This document shows positions 22,285 to 29,740 of a DNA stretch of 39,181 bases, piece by piece; the stretch's first letter is position 1, and each line of letters begins with the position of its first letter. Origin of the DNA: CAYTEO01 sp964436825 (lineage in GTDB: Bacteria > Krumholzibacteriota > Krumholzibacteriia > LZORAL124-64-63). A program made the translations under genes and the position numbers. Where the stretch lies: the NCBI GenBank assembly GCA_964436825.1, contig CAYTEO010000024.1:1-39181 (forward strand), in the 5' to 3' direction. The notes under the pieces are model-generated. The model was not told the origin of the DNA. It saw nothing but the letters and a program-made list of their open reading frames with translations, and did not search any database.

Positions 22285-23711
22285 GACCGTCCGTGCGGCG
22301 GTCGCGGCGCGTGGTCGTCGCGTCCGCCCTGCTCTGGGTGGGCGGTGCCCTGCTGCTGGGCGGCTGCTCCAACTACTCGGCCCGCAACGCCCGCCTGCGC
22401 GACGACGTCGCCTCGGGCCGGCTGTCCGCGGCCCTGCGCGACGTGGAGAAGGCGTCCCGGGGCAAGGACCGCCTCCTGAACCTGCTCGAGCGCGCCCTGA
22501 TCCTGCACCTGGACGGTCGCTGGCGGGAGTCGAACGCCGTCTTCGAGCAGGCGGAGCGGCTGTCGGCCGACCTCTACACCCGCAGCGTCAGCGAGGCGGC
22601 CCTCTCGCTGGTGAGCAACGACGAGCAGATCGCCTACCGGGCGGCCCCCTACGAGCTGGCCCTGGTTCCCTACTACCGGGCCCTCAACTACGCCGCCCTG
22701 GGCGAGCGGGACGAGGCCGTGGTCGAGGCGCGCAAGGCGACCCTGCTGCTGCGCGACTACAAGGACCTGGTCCGGGCCGCCCTGGCCGAGGGGGACACCG
22801 CGCTCTCCGACGCGCCCCTGGAGGACCACGCCTTCCTGCACTACCTGCAGGGGATGCTCTTCGAGTGGGGCGGCGAGCTGGACGACGCCTTCATCGCCTA
22901 CCGCGACGCCGCCCGGGCCTACAGGGCCACGGCCGGCAGGCTGGCCGTCGTCACTCCGCCCTGGCTGGGGGAGGACCTGCTGCGGGTGGGGCTGGCCGGG
23001 GGGTTCGCCGAGGAGCTGGAGGAGCTGCGCCGCGAGGATCCCGGCCTGCTGCCCGAGCACCTGCCGCGGGACGAGCCGGGCGGCCGGGTCGTCCTCCTGC
23101 TGGAGAGCGGCTTCGTGCCGCGGAAGATCTCCGTCCCGGTGGACGTGCCCATCTTCAAGACCGACCGCTACGACAACGATCTCACCTTCGCCGTCGCCCT
23201 GCGCGGGCGGTACTTCTCGGGCTGGAGCAGCGGGACCAAGATCGCCTACTGGCTGCGGTTCGCCCTGCCGGAGCTGGAGGAGACGCCGCCGCCCGCCCGC
23301 GGCGCGCGTGTCACCGCCGGTGTCGTCGGCGCCCACGCCGTGGCCGTCCCGGTGGAGGACGTGGCCGGCCGCGCCAGGCTCTTCTTCGAGCAGGCCCAGG
23401 GGAAGATCGTCCTGAAGACCATCGCGCGCGCCCTGGCCAAGTACGGGATGAAGAAGAAGGCCGACGAGCAGGGGAAGGTGGCCGGCTTCCTGGCCAACCT
23501 CCTGGGCGCGGCCACCGAGCAGGCCGACACGCGCTCCTGGCTGACCCTGCCCCACACGATCCTGATGGCGCGGCTCACGCTGCCGCCCGGGGAGTACGAC
23601 CTGCGGGTGGAGTGGACCGACGCCAGGGGGCGGACGGTGGACAGCGACCTGTTGCCGGGCGTGGTCGTGCGGGAAGGCGACTGGACCTGGGTCAGCCGTC
23701 GGCTCTTCTGA
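22281..23711 (+). CDS. COG3014 family lipoprotein with TPR-like repeats
   Basis: 476 residues. The lipoprotein signal ends LLGGC with Cys29. Residues about 40-240 are helical and repeat-like (TPR-type: LERALILHLDGRWRESNAVF, YYRALNYAALGERDEAVVEA, HYLQGMLFEWGGELDDAFIA), followed by a beta-rich part with GGRVVLLLESGFVPRKI. This is the layout of COG3014, an uncharacterised family usually beside LpoB and YcfL. No YcfL gene is seen here. It probably works with LpoB in outer-membrane to cell-wall coordination, an inference from context. The GTG start shares bases with the lpoB stop. Confidence 0.87.
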   Translation: MRPSVRRSRRVVVASALLWVGGALLLGGCSNYSARNARLRDDVASGRLSAALRDVEKASRGKDRLLNLLERALILHLDGRWRESNAVFEQAERLSADLYTRSVSEAALSLVSNDEQIAYRAAPYELALVPYYRALNYAALGERDEAVVEARKATLLLRDYKDLVRAALAEGDTALSDAPLEDHAFLHYLQGMLFEWGGELDDAFIAYRDAARAYRATAGRLAVVTPPWLGEDLLRVGLAGGFAEELEELRREDPGLLPEHLPRDEPGGRVVLLLESGFVPRKISVPVDVPIFKTDRYDNDLTFAVALRGRYFSGWSSGTKIAYWLRFALPELEETPPPARGARVTAGVVGAHAVAVPVEDVAGRARLFFEQAQGKIVLKTIARALAKYGMKKKADEQGKVAGFLANLLGAATEQADTRSWLTLPHTILMARLTLPPGEYDLRVEWTDARGRTVDSDLLPGVVVREGDWTWVSRRLF

Positions 23712-23730
23712 GGATTGCGGATGCGTGAAC

Positions 23731-23757
23731 GGGGGCGCCCTCGCTGGCGCCCCCTTT
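23731..23757 (+). terminator. intrinsic terminator between lpoB operon and hsp20 genes
   Basis: GGGGGCGCC (23731-23739) pairs perfectly with GGCGCCCCC (23746-23754), with a 6-base loop, then TTT, 19 bases past the COG3014 stop. As it lies between convergent genes, it may act on both strands, though the T-run is short. Confidence 0.75.
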
Positions 23758-23783
23758 CCCGTGCTGCCTCGATCGTGACCGGG

Positions 23784-24191
23784 TCACAGACCCTGGACCT
23801 TGATCTTCCGCGGCCTGGCCGCCTCGGCCTTGGGCAGGTGCAGGGTCAGCACGCCGTGGCGCAGCCTGGCCTCGATCCGGTCCTGGTCCACGTCGTCGCC
23901 CAGCCGGAACTGCCGGAAGTACGGCATCATCTCGTACTCCTGCAGCAGCAGGTCGTCCGCGGTCTCCAGCGACGGCTTGCCGCTGATGGTCAGCACCCGG
24001 TCCTCCACGCGGATGTCCAGGTCCTCCTCGCGGACCCCCGGCACGTCGGCGATGACGTGCAGGCCGTCCTCGGTCTCGTAGATGTCGACGGCCGGCACCA
24101 GGAAGCGGCTGGTGTCGCGGGTCTCGGGAAGCTGCTGCTCGGTCCGGGTCGGTTCGGTCACGTCCACCTTGGTCAGATTCTTCTCTGCCAT
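23784..24191 (-). CDS. Hsp20/alpha-crystallin small heat-shock protein (second copy)
   Basis: 135 residues. The alpha-crystallin domain spans about 35-130: PAVDIYETEDGLHVIADVPG at its start, the central DIRVEDRVLTISG, and the closing ARLRHGVLTLHLPKAE. The C-terminal KIKVQ follows. Hsp20 proteins bind unfolding proteins without ATP and pass them to DnaK/ClpB. The ATG has AGGAGG 7 bases before it. It follows the other hsp20 gene by 24 bases, so both are probably one transcript. The two are clearly different sequences, so they may form mixed oligomers. Confidence 0.95.
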   Translation of the reverse strand: MAEKNLTKVDVTEPTRTEQQLPETRDTSRFLVPAVDIYETEDGLHVIADVPGVREEDLDIRVEDRVLTISGKPSLETADDLLLQEYEMMPYFRQFRLGDDVDQDRIEARLRHGVLTLHLPKAEAARPRKIKVQGL

Positions 24192-24215
24192 GGTCAACCC
24201 TCCTTTCCTCCCGGA

Positions 24216-24668
24216 TCACTGGACGGTCACGCTGATCTGCCGCGGACGCGCGTACTCGGCCTTCGGCAGCGTGATGTGCAGGACACCGTGGCGGTACTCG
24301 GCCTTGACGTTGCGCTCGTCGATGTCGGTGCCCAGCTCGATGGTCCGCACGAAGCGCCCGCTGCCGCGCTCGTTGCGGTGGATGGTGATCCCCCTGTCCT
24401 CCGGCAGGCCGTGACGCGTGCCGCTGATGGTCAGGTTGCGGCCGCTGGTCGTCACCTCCAGGTCGTCGCTGGACAGGCCGGGGACCAGCGCCTCGACGAC
24501 GTACTCGTCGCGTCCCTCGCGGATGTTCACCAGCGGGTAGCGGGCACTGCCCATGGCCAGCCAGGGCGTGCGCCAGCCGCGGCCGCCGGGCCAGAAGTCC
24601 GAGAAGACGCGGTCGATCTCCCGGCGCAGGGCGTCCATCTCCTGCCACAGGTCACGTCGCTGCCACAT
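24216..24668 (-). CDS. Hsp20/alpha-crystallin small heat-shock protein (first copy)
   Basis: 150 residues. A helical N-terminus (QEMDALRREIDRVFSDF, typical of bacterial class A Hsp20) precedes the alpha-crystallin domain: PLVNIREGRDEYVVEALVPG, LEVTTSGRNLTISGTR, VKAEYRHGVLHITLPKAE. It prevents aggregation of stressed proteins. AAAGGAGG lies 9 bases before the ATG. Longer open frame upstream has no match. It is the promoter-proximal gene of the hsp20 pair. No HrcA-type CIRCE element is visible upstream; a different dyad is annotated there. Confidence 0.95.
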   Translation of the reverse strand: MWQRRDLWQEMDALRREIDRVFSDFWPGGRGWRTPWLAMGSARYPLVNIREGRDEYVVEALVPGLSSDDLEVTTSGRNLTISGTRHGLPEDRGITIHRNERGSGRFVRTIELGTDIDERNVKAEYRHGVLHITLPKAEYARPRQISVTVQ

Positions 24669-24992
24669 TTCCCAGACCTCCTTTCGCTGGCTGATGATTC
24701 CGGGTTCGGGATGCATTCCGGCACCGAAGAACAATCAAGGAGCGTGCCGGTTCCCACCGGGTCGCTGGTTCTGTAACTGAGTATCAGCGTGAGAGTTGCA
24801 ATTCCATGGTCACGGTGTGACGGCGGGCTGACGGACCGCCATGACAGCACCGACAGAGGCCGTCGGCACTGTCAGTGTCGTGGTGCCAACCTGTCACCGC
24901 ACAGGAAACGGACTCGCGGACTTGCCGCCGGGGAAGCGCTGGCCTAGACTCGGGGTTCGGTCTCCATCCTCGCCCCGAAAGGAACCCGTACC
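24669..24992. other. 324-base divergent regulatory region (hsp20 / sbcD)
   Basis: No gene is supported here. The region carries the hsp20 leader, an AT-richer stretch (about 24770-24815), the 33-base dyad listed separately, and the sbcD leader. I could not find a sigma-32-like CTTGAA/CCCCAT pair or a consensus sigma-70 promoter. Confidence 0.5.
24842..24874. promoter_or_regulatory. 33-base dyad, TGACAG...CTGTCA
   Basis: TGACAG-CA-CCGAC, a 7-base centre, then GTCGG-CA-CTGTCA: an inverted repeat of 13-base arms broken only by the central CA/CA pair. It lies 120 bases upstream of sbcD and 174 bases upstream of the first hsp20 gene. It may be an operator for either or both; the partner protein is unknown. 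Confidence 0.5.
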
Positions 24993-26276
24993 GTGGCCCT
25001 GTTGCTGCTCGCCAGTGATCTGCACATCGGGCGCGCGTCGGCGCTGCCGGAGACGGTTTCCGGCGGAGCCGCCGACACGGCCGCGGCCGCCTGGGAGCGG
25101 CTGGTGGACCTGGCGCTGCAGCGCCGGGTGGCGGCAGTCTGCCTGGCCGGCGACGTGGTGGACCGGGAGAACGCCTTCTGGGAGGCCCAGGGGGTGCTGG
25201 AACGGGGGATCGCCCGGCTGGCGGACGCCGGCATCGTCACCGTTGCCGTGGCCGGCAACCACGACCACGCCGTGCTGGCCCGCCTGGCGGACACCCTGCC
25301 GCCGGAGCACTTCATGCTCCTGGGCCGCGGCGGCCGCTGGGAGGCGATGACCCTGCACCACGCTGGTCGGCCCCTGCTGCGGCTGCACGGCTGGTCGTTC
25401 CCGCAGTGGCGGGTCACTACCTCGCCGCTGGCGGGGTACAACCTGGCCGGTGACGCCGCCGATCTGCCGCTGCTGGGCCTGGTCCACGGCGACCTGGACG
25501 ATCCCGCCTCCTTGTACGGTCCCTTGGATGTCGCGGCCCTGCGCCGCCTGCCGCCGCGCGGCTGGGTGGTGGGCCACCGGCACCGCCCCCGGCTGGACGC
25601 GCCCGGCGGTGCGCCCTGGGTGCTCTGCCCCGGCTCGGTGCAGGCCCTGGATCCGGGCGAGACCGGCGTCCACGGCGCCTGGCTGCTGACCGTCGAGGGC
25701 GGCACGCTCTCGCCGCCGGAGCCGGTGCCGCTCTCCACGGTCTGCTACGAGACCATCCGGCCCGATCTCTCCGGCTGCGCCGATGGGGACGCGGTCCGTG
25801 TCTCCGTGCTGGACGCGCTGCGCCGGCTGCGGGAGGAGGCCGTCGCCGCGGGTGGTGACGCGCTGCGCGTGGTGGTGGCGCGCGTGGCCCTGGCGGGGCG
25901 TTCTCCCGCCGCGGCCGCGGTGCCGGAGGTGACCGCGGAGATGGCACGCTACCGCCAGGAGGGCGCCGGCGGCGTGACCCTGGTGGTGGAACGGGTCACC
26001 GGCACCGTCCTGCCACCAGTGGACCTGGCGGAGCTGGCCCGCGCCACCACGCCGCCCGCCGAGCTGGCCCGCCTGCTGCTGGCCCTGGAGCAGGACGAGC
26101 TGGACGACGACCAGCGCGCCCTGTTGCAGGCGGTGGCCACGGCCGTCCGGGACGAGCTGGCCACCCCGGAGTACGAGGCCACTGGCGATCCTGCTTTCGA
26201 TCCCGCCGCTACCCGCACGCTGCTGCACGATGCCGCCGAGCGGTTGCTGGCCCGCCTGCTGGAGGCGCAGCCATGA
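24993..26276 (+). CDS. SbcD/Mre11-like (YhaO-type) metallophosphoesterase nuclease
   Basis: 427 residues. All Mre11/SbcD phosphoesterase motifs are in order: D9-L-H11 (SDLHIG), AGDVVDREN, AGNHDH, LVHGD, and GHRHRPR near residue 193. These bind two manganese ions for exo- and endonuclease action at DNA ends. The C-terminal 150 residues, rich in alanine and leucine helices, replace the usual capping domain. The start is GTG with AAAGGA upstream. The stop overlaps the following ATPase start (ATGA), the universal arrangement of the Mre11-Rad50/SbcCD pair. Similarity to Bacillus YhaO is suggested because its partner has the YhaN-type membrane segment. Confidence 0.92.
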   Translation: MALLLLASDLHIGRASALPETVSGGAADTAAAAWERLVDLALQRRVAAVCLAGDVVDRENAFWEAQGVLERGIARLADAGIVTVAVAGNHDHAVLARLADTLPPEHFMLLGRGGRWEAMTLHHAGRPLLRLHGWSFPQWRVTTSPLAGYNLAGDAADLPLLGLVHGDLDDPASLYGPLDVAALRRLPPRGWVVGHRHRPRLDAPGGAPWVLCPGSVQALDPGETGVHGAWLLTVEGGTLSPPEPVPLSTVCYETIRPDLSGCADGDAVRVSVLDALRRLREEAVAAGGDALRVVVARVALAGRSPAAAAVPEVTAEMARYRQEGAGGVTLVVERVTGTVLPPVDLAELARATTPPAELARLLLALEQDELDDDQRALLQAVATAVRDELATPEYEATGDPAFDPAATRTLLHDAAERLLARLLEAQP

Positions 26277-29200
26277 GCGACCGGCGCCTGACCTGCACCC
26301 GCCTGGCGATCCACCGCGCCCCCGGCGTGCCGCGCGGCGAGGGGTTCACCCTGGCGGACCTGGACGCCGCGGTGGTGGTGATCCACGGCCCCAACGCCTC
26401 CGGCAAGACCACCACGGCCCGCGCCCTGCTCGCCCTGCTGGCGCCGGACGCCGTGCCGTGGCCGGCGGCGGAGCTGGAGGGCCGGTTCCGGCTGGACGGG
26501 GTCACCTGGACCATCCACCGCGACCACGACGCCCGCACGGTCCGGCGCGACGGCCGGCCGGCGGCCGAGGACGTGCCCGTGCCCGCCGACCTGGCGCGTC
26601 GCTACCTGGTGGCGCTGCCGGACCTGCTGGCCGCCGAGGATAAGGACTTCGCCCGCGCCATGGCCGCCGCCTCCCAGGGCGGGTTCGACCTGGCGGCGCT
26701 GCGGGAGGACGACGCCTTCCGTGCCCCCTCCCGTCCCCGCGGTAAGCTGAAGGACCTGCGGGACGCGGAGGCCGCCGTCCGGGAGGCCACGGCCCGCCAG
26801 CAGGCGCTGCTGGCGGAGGAACGTTCCTTGGCCGAGCTCCGTCGCGAGCTGGAGAGCCTGGAGGCGGAGCTGGCGGACGCTGGACCGGTGGTCATCGCGG
26901 TCGAGCTGCAGGAGAAGCGCCGGGAGCTGGCGGAGACGGAGCGCACCCTGGCGTCGTACCCCGACGTCATGGCCCGGCTCCAGGGCGACGAGCTCACCGT
27001 CCTGGAGAAGCTGGACGGGAAGATCGCGGAGCTGAAGCAGCAGCGCGCGGAGGCGGAACAACGGCTCCGGAAGGCCGGGGCTGACCTGGCCGCGGCCCGC
27101 CTGCCCGACTCCGATGCGGCGACGGCGGCGGTCCAGACCCTCACCGCCCGGCTCCGGGAGCTGCGAGCGGCCGACCAGGCGCTGGCCGGCGCCACGACCC
27201 GCCGGCAGCAGGCCGCGGCCCGCGAGGCTGAACTCCGCGCCCGCCTGGGCGACCTGGCCACGCCGGACGTCCTGGCCCGCCTGGCCGCCGGCGAGCCCCC
27301 GGCCCTGGACGAGCTGCACCGCACCGCCGTGGAGCTGGCGGCCCGTCGCCACGACCTGGAGCGGTGGCGCGCCCGCCTGGACGCGGCGGAGGACGGGACC
27401 GCGGTGCCGGATCCCGCCACGGTGCAGCGAGGTCTGAACGCCCTGGCCGGCTGGCTCGCCGCGCCGCCGCGCCCGGCGGGGAGACGCCGGGCCACGATCC
27501 TGGGCGCGGCCCTGGCCGCCGGGCTGGGCGCGTGGGGCTGGGCGCGGTCGTGGCCGGTGGCGCTGGCGGCCGCGGTGCTGGGCGGCGTCCTCGGCTGGTG
27601 GCTGGCCCGCCGCGGCGGAGACCAAGGCCACCGCACGGCCCACCGCGACGCCTTCCTGGCCACCGGCCTGGAGCCGCCCGCCGCTTGGACCGTCGAGGCG
27701 GTGACCAAGCGTCTGGGCGAGCTGGCCGACCTGGCCGCGCGGGCCGCGGCGCGGGAGCGGACCCGGCAAGAGCGCGCCCTGCTGGACCGGGAGGAGGAGC
27801 GGCTGGCGGCCGACGAAACGAACCACCAGAAACGCCGCCAGGGCCTGGAGGCGGCCCTCGGGCTCACCCTTCCGGAGCGTGATCCCTGGCTGCCGGTAGT
27901 GGTGGACAACCTGGTCACCTGGCAACAGGCCCACGTGGACCTGACGGCCGCCGACGCCGAGGTGGCGCGCTGGCAGGGGGAGCGCGACGCGCTGCTGGAG
28001 AAGATCGCCACCCTCCTCGAGCCGTTCGACACGATCACGGTCGACTCGGTGGCCACGGCAGAGAAGGCCGAGGAGGACCTGAAGGCCCGCCTCGCCTCCG
28101 TCCAGGACGCCACGACCCGGCGCGACGCCGCGCGGCGGGAGCTGGAGAAGGCCGCAACCGACCAGGCACGGGCCGAGAAGGACCGGGACGAGCTGCTGGA
28201 GCCCCTGGAACTGAAACCCGGCCGCACGGAGCGGCTCGCGGAGTGGCTCGCCGACCTGCCGGATTACCGGGAGCACGAGAAGGAGCGCGACCACCTCGCG
28301 CGGACCGTCGCCGATCTCGCGGCGAATCTGGCCGACCGCTCCGACCTGCGCGACGCCGACGCGACTACCCTCGCCGCGCTCGTCGAGCGCATCGAGTCGG
28401 CCCAGAAGCGGAAGGAAGCGTTGCAGACCAAGATCACTCAGATCGAGACCCGCATCAACGAGGCCAAGCGCGGCCACGCCCTGGCCGACGCCCTGGCCCG
28501 GCGCGACCAGGCCAAGGCCGACCTGCGCGCCGCGCGGGACCGGGCCGCCGCCGGCACCGCGGGCGCCGTCCTGCTGGACTGGCTGCACCGGCGGACCGTG
28601 GAGCGCTCCCGGCCCGCCGTGTTCCGCCGGGCGGCCGAGTTGCTGGCCCGCGTCACGGCGGGCACGCTGCGCCTGGAGCTGGCCACCGACGGGGACGGCT
28701 TCCTGGTGCGCGACGCCGCCGGCACGGTCCGGCCCCTGGACACCCTGTCGGCCGGCGAACGGGCCCAGCTCCTGCTGGCCGTGCGCCTGGCCTACCTGCA
28801 GGAGCACGAGCCGGTGCCGCTGCCGCTGCTGCTGGACGAGGTGCTGGGCACCAGCGACCCGGAGCGCGCCGCGGCCGTGGTGGCCGCCGTGGCCACGGTG
28901 GCCCGGGAGCGCCAGGTGCTGGTCTTCACCGCCCAGCCGGAGGAGGTGGCCCGCTGGGAGCGCGGACTGCGGGAAGCGGGCCTGGCGGCGCCGAAGGTCA
29001 TCGACCTGGCGGACGTCCGCGGCCGGGCCCGGGCGGCGGCGGCGGACCTGCAGGTGACCGCGCCACCGGCCGTCCCTGCGCCCACCCCCGGCGAGGACAT
29101 GGCCGCCTACGCCGCGCGCCTGGCCGGCACGCGCTGGGCCGTCCCCCGGCTGAATCCCCTCGCCCCGCCGGAGCGCGCCCACCTCTTCTACCTGCTGGAC

Positions 29201-29731
29201 GACCCCGCCACCCTGCACCGTCTGCTCGGGCTGGGGATCACGACCTGGGGCCAGCTCCGGACGCTGCGCATGACGGGGAACCTGCCGGACACCGCCGCCG
29301 GAGCGGCCGCCGCGGCCGCCGCCCGGGTTCTCGACGCCGCCCTGACCGCCTGGCGCGAGGGGCGCGGCCGGCCGGTGGATCGTGGCGTGCTGCGGGAATC
29401 CGGTGCCGTCAGCGGCACGTTCCTGGACACGGTGAGCGGTCTAGCGGCGGAGGTGGAGGGGGACGCCCGGCGCCTGCTGGCGGCCCTGGACGCCGGGCGC
29501 GTCCCCAAGTGGCGGCGGGCCAAGACGGAGACCCTGCGGGAGTACCTGCTGGCGGAAGGGTACCTGGACGAGCGCCCCGTCCTGGATCGGGCCGACTTGC
29601 GGGCCCGCGTCGTGGCCGCCGTCTACCGGGAGCTGCAGGACGGCCGGTTGCCCACGGCCGTGCTGGAACGCCTGCTGGCCGCCCTGCCCGACGTGCCCGG
29701 CACCGACGCCGCCGATGAGGCGGCGGACTGA
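26273..29731 (+). CDS. SbcC/YhaN-like AAA ATPase with membrane hairpin in the coiled coil
   Basis: 1152 residues. Walker A GPNASGKTT sits at 39-47, long coiled coils at about 160-390 and 470-780, and the ABC-type signature LSAGERAQ near 825 with Walker B LPLLLDEVLG at about 850-860. Between the coiled coils, two closely spaced hydrophobic helices (about 406-452, ATILGAALAAGLGAWGW and ALAAAVLGGVLGWWLA) replace the zinc hook of Rad50/SbcC. That is the layout of YhaN. With its SbcD-like partner it should act at DNA ends near the membrane. A C-terminal extension of about 250 residues after the ATPase core is unusual; it contains LGITTWGQLRTLR, which looks helix-hairpin-helix-like. Confidence 0.9.
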   Translation: MSDRRLTCTRLAIHRAPGVPRGEGFTLADLDAAVVVIHGPNASGKTTTARALLALLAPDAVPWPAAELEGRFRLDGVTWTIHRDHDARTVRRDGRPAAEDVPVPADLARRYLVALPDLLAAEDKDFARAMAAASQGGFDLAALREDDAFRAPSRPRGKLKDLRDAEAAVREATARQQALLAEERSLAELRRELESLEAELADAGPVVIAVELQEKRRELAETERTLASYPDVMARLQGDELTVLEKLDGKIAELKQQRAEAEQRLRKAGADLAAARLPDSDAATAAVQTLTARLRELRAADQALAGATTRRQQAAAREAELRARLGDLATPDVLARLAAGEPPALDELHRTAVELAARRHDLERWRARLDAAEDGTAVPDPATVQRGLNALAGWLAAPPRPAGRRRATILGAALAAGLGAWGWARSWPVALAAAVLGGVLGWWLARRGGDQGHRTAHRDAFLATGLEPPAAWTVEAVTKRLGELADLAARAAARERTRQERALLDREEERLAADETNHQKRRQGLEAALGLTLPERDPWLPVVVDNLVTWQQAHVDLTAADAEVARWQGERDALLEKIATLLEPFDTITVDSVATAEKAEEDLKARLASVQDATTRRDAARRELEKAATDQARAEKDRDELLEPLELKPGRTERLAEWLADLPDYREHEKERDHLARTVADLAANLADRSDLRDADATTLAALVERIESAQKRKEALQTKITQIETRINEAKRGHALADALARRDQAKADLRAARDRAAAGTAGAVLLDWLHRRTVERSRPAVFRRAAELLARVTAGTLRLELATDGDGFLVRDAAGTVRPLDTLSAGERAQLLLAVRLAYLQEHEPVPLPLLLDEVLGTSDPERAAAVVAAVATVARERQVLVFTAQPEEVARWERGLREAGLAAPKVIDLADVRGRARAAAADLQVTAPPAVPAPTPGEDMAAYAARLAGTRWAVPRLNPLAPPERAHLFYLLDDPATLHRLLGLGITTWGQLRTLRMTGNLPDTAAGAAAAAAARVLDAALTAWREGRGRPVDRGVLRESGAVSGTFLDTVSGLAAEVEGDARRLLAALDAGRVPKWRRAKTETLREYLLAEGYLDERPVLDRADLRARVVAAVYRELQDGRLPTAVLERLLAALPDVPGTDAADEAAD

Positions 29732-29740
29732 CTGCCGTTC

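Noticed and set aside
24940..24975. GGGTTCGG stretch resembling a tRNA T-loop before sbcD
   Set aside because: No matching acceptor, D or anticodon arms could be paired around it.
24669..24992. CIRCE (HrcA) or sigma-32 element for the hsp20 genes
   Set aside because: Neither TTAGCACTC/GAGTGCTAA arms nor a CTTGAA/CCCCAT pair could be found.
25949..29218. 1089-codon open frame on the minus strand opposite the sbcC-like gene
   Set aside because: Low-complexity antisense shadow; the plus strand encodes Walker A, signature and Walker B.
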